A stretch of 64,000 nucleotides of DNA, taken from Flavobacterium sp. LC2016-12. GTDB lineage: Bacteria; Bacteroidota; Bacteroidia; Flavobacteriales; Flavobacteriaceae. Below are positions 42,374-50,435 of this stretch, in pieces (the first letter of the stretch is position 1; each line of letters starts with the position of its first letter). The notes below the pieces were generated by a model that was not told where the DNA came from, ran no database searches, and saw only the letters and a program-made list of their open reading frames with translations. Made by a program: the position numbers and the translations under genes. The DNA lies in assembly GCF_015351595.1 (NCBI RefSeq), contig NZ_JADKPT010000002.1, positions 248,001 through 312,000 on the forward strand, written 5' to 3'.

Positions 42374-43384
42374 TTAATAAGAAAGTGTAGGCCACCCTGA
42401 TGACCATGTGAAATATACAATTTCTAGTTTTGGATTTCCATTGTCAGCTCCATCATAATAATGAACCGCTCCTTTTTGTGTTCCTGTAATTCTTGACAAA
42501 TGCCCTGGGCCGATATAATTTCCTTGTGTTGCCAAAACTGTTGTTCCGCCTCCACTTTTTAAATTGACTCCGTTTTTATCTGTAAAAGGGCCAAACGGAC
42601 TTGTTGAACGCCCCACTACAATATAATACGTACTGTTTACACCATTACAGCAAGAACCTCTGTTTACGAACATATAGTAATAACTTCCTTCTTTAATTAA
42701 ACAAGGAGCTTCCCATGAAGCACTGCTTCCTCCGGCAACAATAGTTCTTGTTCCGGTTGGTTTTCCAGTTGAAACATTAATCTGAACAACACCAATACCA
42801 GCATGCCAGGAACCATAAGCCATATAAACATTGCTTCCATCTACTAAAATAGAAGGGTCAATTGCATTTACATCTGAAGCAGATGATGAGGCCACAACAA
42901 GTCCTCTGTCTGTCCATTTTGTTCCGGCACTTTGCGAAATAGAAGGAGCCGTTACCAACCCTATTGCAGAAGTTGCAGATCCAAAAGTCGAACAAGAATA
43001 ATACATATTCCAGCGATTGTTAAACCATGCCAAATCCGGTGCCCAGAAATTTTTAGTAAAACCAGGAACATAACTTGAAATCCAGCTTGGAGTTGAAGTG
43101 AACACTGATGTTCCCCAAGTCCAGCTTGTTAAATTTGTTGAATAGGTCATGGGTATATTATCACCTGTTGTGAACACATAATAATTAACACCGCTTTTAA
43201 TAATTGTACTTGGGTCATGCGACGGAACATTGCCGCTAACCGTTTTTGCTGTTATATTTTTTACCTGAGAATTTTGAGTTTCCGCTACTGTGGCAACCTC
43301 ATCGTTCGAAGGGATTATAGTATCTTCATTCTGGCAACCTACTAATAATACTGCTAACAAAACCAAACTTGTAATTGTTTTCAT
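42374..43384 (-). CDS. GH43 endo-arabinanase-like lipoprotein
   Basis: 336 aa. Lipobox LLAVLLVGCQNED with Cys17. The base Asp is in VPSHDPSTIIK, the modulator Asp in VNAIDPSILVDG, and the acid Glu in ASWEAPCLIKEG. NRGSCCNGVNSTYY and GPGHLSRI match the arabinan endo-1,5-alpha-L-arabinosidase group. It is the first enzyme gene after susD, across a 184-bp gap with two hairpins, and is likely exposed at the cell surface. Confidence 0.9.
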   Translation of the reverse strand: MKTITSLVLLAVLLVGCQNEDTIIPSNDEVATVAETQNSQVKNITAKTVSGNVPSHDPSTIIKSGVNYYVFTTGDNIPMTYSTNLTSWTWGTSVFTSTPSWISSYVPGFTKNFWAPDLAWFNNRWNMYYSCSTFGSATSAIGLVTAPSISQSAGTKWTDRGLVVASSSASDVNAIDPSILVDGSNVYMAYGSWHAGIGVVQINVSTGKPTGTRTIVAGGSSASWEAPCLIKEGSYYYMFVNRGSCCNGVNSTYYIVVGRSTSPFGPFTDKNGVNLKSGGGTTVLATQGNYIGPGHLSRITGTQKGAVHYYDGADNGNPKLEIVYFTWSSGWPTLSY

Positions 43385-43447
43385 TTATGATAAAATTTAG
43401 TTACTGTAAAAAATTCATTACTCTATAATCGTATTCTTTTTTTAAGA

Positions 43448-43488
43448 TAATATCATATGACAGATTTTTTTCCTGCCATATGATATTA
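43448..43488. terminator. 12-bp hairpin between susD and GH43
   Basis: TAATATCATATG (43448-43459) pairs exactly with CATATGATATTA (43477-43488). A T run lies in the loop rather than after the stem, so it is more likely a processing or stability element than a full terminator. Confidence 0.6.
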
Positions 43489-43520
43489 GGTATTCTAACT
43501 AATTCAAATAAATATTAGTC

Positions 43521-43559
43521 TCAGTCTCAGCTTTCAGTCACACTGTGAACTGAGACTGA
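43521..43559. terminator. 10-bp hairpin just before the GH43 reading direction ends of susD
   Basis: TCAGTCTCAG (43521-43530) pairs exactly with CTGAGACTGA (43550-43559), 10 bp past the susD stop at 43569. With the hairpin at 43448 it forms a double-stem barrier downstream of susCD. Confidence 0.65.
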
Positions 43560-43568
43560 AAACTGTTT

Positions 43569-45128
43569 TTAATAACTGTCATTTTGAACAGTTCCCGGAT
43601 TGTTATCCATTTCTAATTGTGGAATTGGGAAATATTCTCTTCCTGGTGTATAAGAATTAAACTCAGCATCTCTTGCTTTTAACCACGCTAATTTTGTTGG
43701 ATTTTGAAGCCATCCCCAACGACGAATATCATCAAAACGGTGACCTTCAAGTGGGAACTCTAAAAATCTCTCATGTCCAATTTGTTCTCTCATCTGTTCT
43801 TGTGACATTCCAGGTTTTGTAGTTGCTAAATTTGGAAGACCAACCCTGTTTCTTACCATTTGAATATATGAGTAAGCTCCAGGAGTATCACCTGTTTCAT
43901 TTAAACATTCTGCATACATTAAAAGAATATCTGCATATCGTAGCAAACGCTCATTAATTCCGGAACGCCAATCGTATTCATCTGCAAATTCTCCGTCTGA
44001 ATTTTGGTATTTTCTACAGAATAAGTCATTTAAATCGGCTGGACTGGCAGCATAAAATGTCGCAAAATCTTTACCGTATAACTTTACTCCAGGTTTATTA
44101 TAAAATATAGTGGCATCTAAACGAGGATCTACTGTATTTGCAGCAGTTTTTTCCTCTTGATACTCATTAAAAAGTGCCCATGTTGGCTGAACGTCAGTCC
44201 ATCCGAAAGCTCTTGGAGCATAAGTAATCGCACGTGCAGAAGTTTTCCCCCAACCTGAAGCCGGAGCACCACCCCAACCTAAATCTACACCACCTGCGTC
44301 TCTACTAAATTGTACTTCGAAAAGAGATTCCGAATTATTTTCATTAGCTGTTGTAAAGTTGTCGCGATAATTTGAAACCAAAGAATAAACTCCTAAATCT
44401 ATTACTTGTTTGAATGTTGTTTTTGCATTGGTAAAATCTTTAGTAAACAAATACGTTTTTCCTAAATATCCTAAAGCAGCTCCTTTTGTAGCACGTCCTT
44501 TTTGACCTGCATCCAGACCTGAAACACCGTTGTATGAAGTTGGAAGTAACTCTGCTGCAGCTTTAAAATCGGCAATAACCTGAGCCCATCCTTCAGCCTG
44601 TGTTTTCTGCGGATAATATACCGCTAGTTCTGTTGGTAATGGTACATTTTTAAACATGTTTACCGCATGAAAAAGAAACAGTCCTCTTAAAAAATAAGCT
44701 TGTCCCAGTATTCTGTTTTTAAGTGCTGCATCTTCAAATTGAATAGCCGGTACATTTGCTAAGACCTGATTTGCGCGATATATTCCCTGATAATACGTTT
44801 CATAAGCCCATCCATAAATAGCAGCATCCGCTACATTTGAGTTAAAGTGACCTACATTGTACATTGAACCCCAAGGACTGTTAGTACGCGAATCATCCGC
44901 TTTTACATCTAATAAAAGTGGGGTACTACGCATATAAGTTCCATCTGTTAATAAACTTCCGTAAGCGGCATTCACACCTTCAATTGCATCCTGGTCTGTT
45001 TTCCAGAATGAATCAACTGCATCATTATTGGGGTCAATTTGAGTCAAATCTTCATTATCAACACAGCTTGTTGTTACAACAGCCAGTGAAAAGAAAACAG
45101 CTATATAATTAAATATTTTATATTTCAT
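43569..45128 (-). CDS. susD: SusD/RagB-family glycan-binding lipoprotein
   Basis: 519 aa. Lipobox AVVTTSCVDNED with Cys22. It forms the lid of the SusCD outer-membrane importer and binds oligosaccharide at the surface. The N-terminal TPR part (about 60-250: EGVNAAYGSLL, GQAYFLRGLFLFHAVNMF) and C-terminal signature (NERLLRYADILLMYAECLNETGD, RFLEFPLEGHRFDDIRRWG) are standard. It is 30 bp after susC. Ligand is presumably arabino-oligosaccharide, from the adjacent enzymes. Confidence 0.96.
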   Translation of the reverse strand: MKYKIFNYIAVFFSLAVVTTSCVDNEDLTQIDPNNDAVDSFWKTDQDAIEGVNAAYGSLLTDGTYMRSTPLLLDVKADDSRTNSPWGSMYNVGHFNSNVADAAIYGWAYETYYQGIYRANQVLANVPAIQFEDAALKNRILGQAYFLRGLFLFHAVNMFKNVPLPTELAVYYPQKTQAEGWAQVIADFKAAAELLPTSYNGVSGLDAGQKGRATKGAALGYLGKTYLFTKDFTNAKTTFKQVIDLGVYSLVSNYRDNFTTANENNSESLFEVQFSRDAGGVDLGWGGAPASGWGKTSARAITYAPRAFGWTDVQPTWALFNEYQEEKTAANTVDPRLDATIFYNKPGVKLYGKDFATFYAASPADLNDLFCRKYQNSDGEFADEYDWRSGINERLLRYADILLMYAECLNETGDTPGAYSYIQMVRNRVGLPNLATTKPGMSQEQMREQIGHERFLEFPLEGHRFDDIRRWGWLQNPTKLAWLKARDAEFNSYTPGREYFPIPQLEMDNNPGTVQNDSY

Positions 45129-45158
45129 TTTAATACGTTTTTAATTGGTTAAACCGGT

Positions 45159-48100
45159 TTAGAAATTCACCTCTACTCCTAAAGAAATTGTTCTTGGATT
45201 AGGGAAAGATCCTGCATCATATCCTCTTGAAAGTAATCCATCACTTGTAAAATCCGGATCATATCCAGTATACTTTGTAATAGTCCATAAGTTTTGACCG
45301 TTTACATACACTCTGGCTTTTTGGATAAATTTATCTTTCAAAGGAATATTGAAACCCATTTCCATAGTTTGCAATCTCACATAATCTCCACTTTGTATAA
45401 ATCTGTTAGAATCTCTACCATTTCCATTTGGGTCACCAATTACCGGTGCAGGAACATTTGTGTTTGTATTGGTTGGTGTCCAGTAGTTCAATTCATCTGT
45501 ACTGTGATTGGTATATTGTCCTATCATTAAATTGCGGTACATGGCATTGAAAACTTTGTTTCCTCCCGCACCTTGCCAAAACATTGAGAAGTCAAAGTTT
45601 TCATAAGAGGCACTAAAATTCATTCCAAAACCATATTTAGGAATAGATACTCCCTGAAAGGTTCTATCAGAATCTGTGATTATTCCGTCGCCGTTTACAT
45701 CTTTAAATTTTACATCTCCGGGAGCTGCACCTGTTTGTGTTGGAGAAGCCGCAACTTCAGCTGCATTTTGAAAAATACCAATAGCTTCCCATGCAAACAG
45801 CTCTCCAACTGATCTTCCTACCTCTGTTTTTGAAACTGCTCCATAAATAGGATTTCCTGTAGCGCCAATTCTGGTTACTTCATTTTTTAAAGTTCCAAAG
45901 TTACCTGAGATATCATATTTAAATTTATGGTGGTGATTACTATATGATGCTGTAAACTCAAAACCATTATTTTCCATATCTCCTGCATTTGTTGTAATAT
46001 TTGCCGGAAAAGCTCCTGTAGAAAATGGTAATGGAACTCCTACCAACATATCAGTAACTTTTTTTGTAAAATATTCTGCTGTAAACTGTAAGTCATTATT
46101 TAAAAATCCTAACTCCAATGCGATGTTTTTACTGGTTGTTTTTTCCCAGTGTACATTAGGGTCAAGTGCAGCAACTACAGTTGTTCCTGGAGCTAGCTCA
46201 TTGTTAAAATCATACCCGGCAAAACTGTTTACCGTTGAAGCAAAAAAGTACTGTGGAATTGTATTGTTACCTATTGTACCATAACCACCTCTAAGTTTAA
46301 TATTGTTTACCCATTCTGGCAAATGCAGGAACTTTTCGTTACTAATTTTCCAACCTCCTGAAAAGGAGTAGAAATTTGCAGAATTATTGATCTCACTGAA
46401 AAGAGACGTTCTGTCCTGTCTAAAGTTAGCCTGCAATAAGTATCTGTCATCATAAGCGTAATTTAATCTGCTGATGTATGATATTCCAGTAATCGTAAAT
46501 TTATATTCACTTGCATTTCTTGCATCAGCATACTGAAGCATTGGAATTTCTCCCGGTGTATAGCCTACACCTCTTGAGTTGTATCTGTGATAGTCTCTCT
46601 TTTCCTGAATCCAGCCTGCAAGAGCATCAATTTTATGTTTTCCAACTGTAAGATCATAAGTCAATAAATTATTCACGAAAGTTCTTAACTCATTTCCGGT
46701 TTCTACATCTAATGAAGCTTCGTCATTTGTAGTAATATAATACCATCCTAAATCACTCGGCGGTATAAATTTTCTGTTTTCCCAGTCTGTTCTGTCATAA
46801 CTGACATCTAATTTGTATTTAAGACCTTTAACAATTTCAAATTCGCCCCAAATGTCCCCCATGAAACGGTTTCTCTTTCCGTTATTATCAATCAGGTTGT
46901 TATATCCAATTGGATTCATTGAAATTGCGCGTTGCGTCAGATTATCTGTACCTCCGTAGCCCCCCAATCTATTAGCATCATAAACTGGCATTGTTGGTAC
47001 AGCAGTAAGCATATCACTAATAAAGGTTTGTCCTGCATTATACTCATTAAAAAGCTCTTTATCAGACTGTGTATAAGCAATTTTAGCTCCATATTTGAAT
47101 TTTCCTTTTTTACCATTCAAATTCAAATTGGTCGACAATCTCTCATACTCTTGTGGTGTTTTTAAATAACTAGTGTTTTTAAAATAATCAATGTTCATGC
47201 TATAAGCAATACTTTCTGCTCCACCATTAAAAGTTAAAGCCTGATTTTGTACTACACCCGTTTGCATTGATTCTTTTTGCCAGTCTGTATCTAAATTATT
47301 AATATAGGATGGACTGTTAGGATCATTTCCAGGAGCGATACTTACCGGAACTCCGGCTCTAAGATCTCTGTTTCTTTCTGCTTCGCTGGTAATTTTCTGA
47401 TATCCTAAGCGATCCGTTACATCCCATTTTTTTGCTACATCCTGAAGTCCAACAATAGATTTAAACTTAACATCCATTCTGCCTGCTTTTCCTTTTTTAG
47501 TTGTAATAATAACAACTCCGTTTGCTCCACGAACACCATAAATTGCAGCCGAAGAAGCATCTTTCAAAACTTGCATCGATTCAATTTCTCCCGGTGCAAA
47601 ATCATAAGGTGCATCAACCATAATTCCATCAATTACAAAAAGAGGATTGTTATTTGTGAATGAAGTTATACCTCTAATTTTAACATTTACAAAACCTCCA
47701 GGCTCTCCAGATGATTGTACTGTTACACCAGGTACTTGCCCCTGAAGCATTTTTGCAGCATCATAGGTTACTGTCTTTTTAGCTGATTCTAAATTTACGA
47801 CACTTACAGATCCTGTTAAGTCAGATTTCTTTTGTGTTCCGTATCCAATTACTACTACTTCATTTAATTTGTTAGTATCTTCACTTAATACAGCATTTAT
47901 TTTTAATTGACTTCCAATCGTTACTTCCTGATTTTGAAAACCTAAAAATGAAAAAACTAATACATCGTTTGGTGATGCTTTAATAGTATACTCTCCATCA
48001 AATCCAGTTACGGCAACTGTTTTTGTTCCTTTAATCATAATGTTCACTCCGGGCAATGGTAATTTGTCTTGGGCCGAAGTAACAACTCCGCTAATCTCTT

Positions 48101-48215
48101 TGCCTTGGGCCGACATTTGATTAACAGAAAATAATAGCATCATTAATGCTAATAGCCATTCTTTTTTTGGCAATAAAAAATTGCAATAAAAAAATAATCG
48201 TTGGTTTGTTATCAT
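45159..48215 (-). CDS. susC: SusC/RagA-family TonB-dependent outer-membrane transporter
   Basis: 1018 aa. A long signal region (to about residue 37, MSAQG) is followed by a carboxypeptidase-regulatory-like domain (about 38-115), a TonB box region (NEVVVIGYGTQKKSDLTG), the plug (MLQGQVPGVTVQSSG, LFVIDGI, LKDASSAAIYGVRGANGV) and a 22-strand barrel ending in SLGVEVNF. No sigma-interacting N-terminal extension is present. It is first in the arabinan operon, with three AraR-like operators upstream, and imports oligosaccharides with energy from TonB. Confidence 0.97.
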   Translation of the reverse strand: MITNQRLFFYCNFLLPKKEWLLALMMLLFSVNQMSAQGKEISGVVTSAQDKLPLPGVNIMIKGTKTVAVTGFDGEYTIKASPNDVLVFSFLGFQNQEVTIGSQLKINAVLSEDTNKLNEVVVIGYGTQKKSDLTGSVSVVNLESAKKTVTYDAAKMLQGQVPGVTVQSSGEPGGFVNVKIRGITSFTNNNPLFVIDGIMVDAPYDFAPGEIESMQVLKDASSAAIYGVRGANGVVIITTKKGKAGRMDVKFKSIVGLQDVAKKWDVTDRLGYQKITSEAERNRDLRAGVPVSIAPGNDPNSPSYINNLDTDWQKESMQTGVVQNQALTFNGGAESIAYSMNIDYFKNTSYLKTPQEYERLSTNLNLNGKKGKFKYGAKIAYTQSDKELFNEYNAGQTFISDMLTAVPTMPVYDANRLGGYGGTDNLTQRAISMNPIGYNNLIDNNGKRNRFMGDIWGEFEIVKGLKYKLDVSYDRTDWENRKFIPPSDLGWYYITTNDEASLDVETGNELRTFVNNLLTYDLTVGKHKIDALAGWIQEKRDYHRYNSRGVGYTPGEIPMLQYADARNASEYKFTITGISYISRLNYAYDDRYLLQANFRQDRTSLFSEINNSANFYSFSGGWKISNEKFLHLPEWVNNIKLRGGYGTIGNNTIPQYFFASTVNSFAGYDFNNELAPGTTVVAALDPNVHWEKTTSKNIALELGFLNNDLQFTAEYFTKKVTDMLVGVPLPFSTGAFPANITTNAGDMENNGFEFTASYSNHHHKFKYDISGNFGTLKNEVTRIGATGNPIYGAVSKTEVGRSVGELFAWEAIGIFQNAAEVAASPTQTGAAPGDVKFKDVNGDGIITDSDRTFQGVSIPKYGFGMNFSASYENFDFSMFWQGAGGNKVFNAMYRNLMIGQYTNHSTDELNYWTPTNTNTNVPAPVIGDPNGNGRDSNRFIQSGDYVRLQTMEMGFNIPLKDKFIQKARVYVNGQNLWTITKYTGYDPDFTSDGLLSRGYDAGSFPNPRTISLGVEVNF

Positions 48216-48251
48216 ATTGGTTTTTTTAAGGTTGGTTAGTTGTGTAATTAT

Positions 48252-48270
48252 AAGTGTTAATTCTACATTT
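48252..48270. promoter_or_regulatory. AraR operator 1 upstream of susC
   Basis: AAGTGT-TAATTCT-ACATTT, 37 bp before the susC ATG. Confidence 0.65.
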
Positions 48271-48350
48271 GTAAATTTAAATAAAAAAAAACCTTAAAAA
48301 CAAATTAAAATCATAAAAAAAAGCGACTAAAAAAGTACATATCGTAATTT

Positions 48351-48369
48351 AAGTGTCAAATAAACATTT
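48351..48369. promoter_or_regulatory. AraR operator 2 upstream of susC
   Basis: AAGTGT-CAAATAA-ACATTT, 99 bp beyond operator 1. Confidence 0.65.
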
Positions 48370-48415
48370 AAAAGTTGGTGTTTTTTTCAAAAAAAGCGCA
48401 TTTTTTGAAAGTTAA

Positions 48416-48434
48416 TTGTGTAAAATTTACACTT
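48416..48434. promoter_or_regulatory. AraR operator 3 upstream of susC
   Basis: TTGTGT-AAAATTT-ACACTT. The GTGTAAA/TTTACAC core is fully palindromic, but the first two bases depart from the consensus. Confidence 0.55.
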
Positions 48435-48710
48435 TTCATTAAAAAGCAACTTTTTAAGCAAAAATTAACATCTGCTAAAAAAAACGAAAACGTTGTAATT
48501 TTGAAGAATTTAAACAATACAAAATGCTGTTTTTGTAAATAAAATCCTGTTTTTGACTTCGCGTTTTTGAGTGTTTAAATGTCTTTCTTTCAAAAAACCA
48601 TCGTGTAATATTCTGTTTTCGTCTTAAAACTATCTTTAAAGAGAAAAAAGAGTGTTATTTTTTTCTAAAAAGTCTTTTTTTTAACGTTACTTTTGAGTAG
48701 TTATACATAT

Positions 48711-48729
48711 AAGTGTGTAAAACACATTA
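48711..48729. promoter_or_regulatory. AraR operator upstream of araR
   Basis: AAGTGT-GTAAAAC-ACATTA, 53 bp before the araR ATG. Suggests autoregulation. Confidence 0.6.
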
Positions 48730-48782
48730 ATAAATTATGAAACATATTCAGAAGTTTATATATTTACCATAAAAAATTTATT

Positions 48783-49472
48783 ATGCTAAACAGTTATAGC
48801 TCTGCCGATAAAGTCCTATTAGCAGTAGATTGTATCATTTTTGGATTCGACCATGAAGGTTTAAAAATTCTTTTGATTAAAAGAGATTTTGAGCCTGAAA
48901 GAGGAAAATGGTCTTTGATTGGAGGGTTTCTAAAACGTGATGAAGTACTCGACAACGCGGCTATAAGAATATTGCATACTTATACAGGTTTGCACGATAT
49001 TTATATGGAGCAATTACATGCTTATAGTGAAATTGATCGTGACCCGGTCGAGAGAACTATTTCTGTATCTTATTATGCCTTAATCAATATTGAAAATCAC
49101 AATACGGAACTTATTCAAAATTATCATGCGCAATGGTTTAGTATAACCGATGCTCCAAACTTGATTTTTGACCACAACGAAATGGTAGATTTTGCCATTA
49201 GAAGGTTACGTTACAGAACTTCAATTAAACCAATTGGGTTTGAATTGTTGCCTGAAAAATTTACCATGCGTCAATTATTAGAATTGTATGAGGCAATTTT
49301 AAGCAAAGAATTAGACAAACGTAACTTTATCAGTAAAATTAATTCATTAGAAATTCTGAATAAATTAGAAGAAAAAGATATGCAATCTTCTCGAAAAGGT
49401 TCGTATTTGTATACTTTCAACAAAGAAAAATATGAAGAAAAATTACTAAATGATTTTGTACTTAATCTTTAG
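48783..49472 (+). CDS. araR: AraR, NrtR-family arabinose regulator with inactive Nudix domain
   Basis: 229 aa. The N-terminal Nudix fold (about residues 8-145) has the box outline G48-x5-E54-x7-R62, but the catalytic REUxEE glutamates are replaced (RILHTY), so it should bind a ligand without hydrolysis. The C-terminal winged helix (about 150-229: FTMRQLLELYEAILSKELDKRNFISKI and SSRKGSYLYTFN) binds DNA. This is the layout of the Bacteroides AraR (BT0354), a member of the NrtR family that responds to L-arabinose. It is divergent from the arabinan operon and has its own operator. The same motif recurs before araB, tkt, the symporter and GH97. Probably a repressor released by arabinose. Confidence 0.9.
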   Translation: MLNSYSSADKVLLAVDCIIFGFDHEGLKILLIKRDFEPERGKWSLIGGFLKRDEVLDNAAIRILHTYTGLHDIYMEQLHAYSEIDRDPVERTISVSYYALINIENHNTELIQNYHAQWFSITDAPNLIFDHNEMVDFAIRRLRYRTSIKPIGFELLPEKFTMRQLLELYEAILSKELDKRNFISKINSLEILNKLEEKDMQSSRKGSYLYTFNKEKYEEKLLNDFVLNL

Positions 49473-49588
49473 GATAAAAGTTTCACGCAGATTTTAAAAG
49501 ATTTAAGCAGATCTATACAGATTATTTCATCATTTTAATCTTTTGTACCGATAGATGTGGGCGTGACTATTTTTCTTTTACAAAATAA
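49473..49588. repeat. CGCAGATT repeat downstream of araR
   Basis: CACGCAGATTTTAAAAGATTTAAGCAGATCTATACAGATT near 49484 belongs to the CGCAGATT intergenic family, also near 34829, 39078 and 49679. Confidence 0.6.
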
Positions 49589-49623
49589 AAAACCCTGAAA
49601 ACTAAAAGCTTTCAGGGTTTTTA
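49589..49623. terminator. Terminator after araR
   Basis: AAAACCCTGAAA (49589-49600) pairs exactly with TTTCAGGGTTTT (49610-49621), with T and A runs on the two sides. Could serve both araR and the converging tkt-tal unit. Confidence 0.85.
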
Positions 49624-49771
49624 CTTCAATAAAACTACTATTAAAAACTAAACAAATTTATTTTGAAAAAATAATCTCTCGCAGATCCTGCAGATTCAGC
49701 AGATTTTATTTCAATCTTGATCATCTGTTAAATCTGCTCTCGATAGCTATCGGGACTGCGTGAAAAAAATC
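49624..49771. repeat. CGCAGATCCTGCAGATT and CGATAGCTATCGGG repeats
   Basis: 148 bp between the terminator and the transaldolase stop. CTCGCAGATCCTGCAGATTCAGCAGATTT is partly repeated in inverted form (AATCTGCTCTCG), so it can fold back. CTCGATAGCTATCGGGA near 49740 is the third copy of the CCCGATAGCTATCGGG palindrome. Confidence 0.65.
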
Positions 49772-50428
49772 TTAGCTATTTCCTTTTTGATAATCTGCTA
49801 AAAAGGTTGCTAATCCAATATCCGTTAAAGGATGTTTCAACAAACCTTCAATCGCACTTAATGGTCCCGTAATAACATCTGCTCCGGTTTTGGCACAATT
49901 AATAATATGCATTACGTGTCGAACTGATGCCGCTAATATTTGGGTTTCATAACCGTAATTATTATAAATCAATCTGATTTCTTCAATCAAATTCATTCCG
50001 TCAGTCGAAATATCATCCAGACGTCCAATAAAAGGTGAAACATAAGTGGCTCCCGCTTTTGCAGCCAACAACGCCTGACCTGAAGAAAACACCAAAGTAC
50101 AATTGGTTTTTATTCCTTTATTAGCAAAATATCTGATTGCTTTTACACCGTCTTTTATCATCGGGATTTTCACTACAATCTGTGGATGCAAGGCTGCCAG
50201 TTTTTCTCCTTCAGCAATCATTCCTTCAAAATCAGTCGAAATTACTTCGGCACTAACATCGCCATCAACCAATTCACAAATTTTTATGTAATGATCCAGA
50301 ATATTCTGTGCTCCTGTAATTCCTTCTTTCGCCATCAATGACGGGTTTGTGGTTACACCATCTAAAACTCCCAAATCATTGGCTTCTTTAATATCTTTTA
50401 AATTTGCTGTATCTATAAAAAATTTCAT
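49772..50428 (-). CDS. Transaldolase, small (TalC/FSA-like) form
   Basis: 218 aa. The short transaldolase family. Schiff-base Lys87 is in IVVKIPM, with [13 protein letters not shown] at the start and [14 protein letters not shown] later. It exchanges three-carbon units in the non-oxidative pentose phosphate pathway, or alternatively cleaves fructose 6-phosphate (FSA). Location 7 bp after tkt under an AraR operator favours transaldolase serving arabinose breakdown. Confidence 0.92.
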   Translation of the reverse strand: MKFFIDTANLKDIKEANDLGVLDGVTTNPSLMAKEGITGAQNILDHYIKICELVDGDVSAEVISTDFEGMIAEGEKLAALHPQIVVKIPMIKDGVKAIRYFANKGIKTNCTLVFSSGQALLAAKAGATYVSPFIGRLDDISTDGMNLIEEIRLIYNNYGYETQILAASVRHVMHIINCAKTGADVITGPLSAIEGLLKHPLTDIGLATFLADYQKGNS

Positions 50429-50435
50429 ATTTCTT

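Larger units (their letters stand above)
48216..48782. promoter_or_regulatory. Divergent control region of susC and araR
   Basis: 567 bp, very AT-rich, no gene. Four AraR-like operators lie here (48252, 48351, 48416 and 48711). I found no full TAnnTTTG box for susC. TATATTTA at 48759-48766 is the best -7 candidate for araR. Homopolymer A and T runs are frequent. Confidence 0.6.

Noticed and set aside
49772..50428. Fructose-6-phosphate aldolase as first choice
   Set aside because: Sequence alone cannot separate it from transaldolase, and pairing with tkt under an AraR site favours transaldolase.
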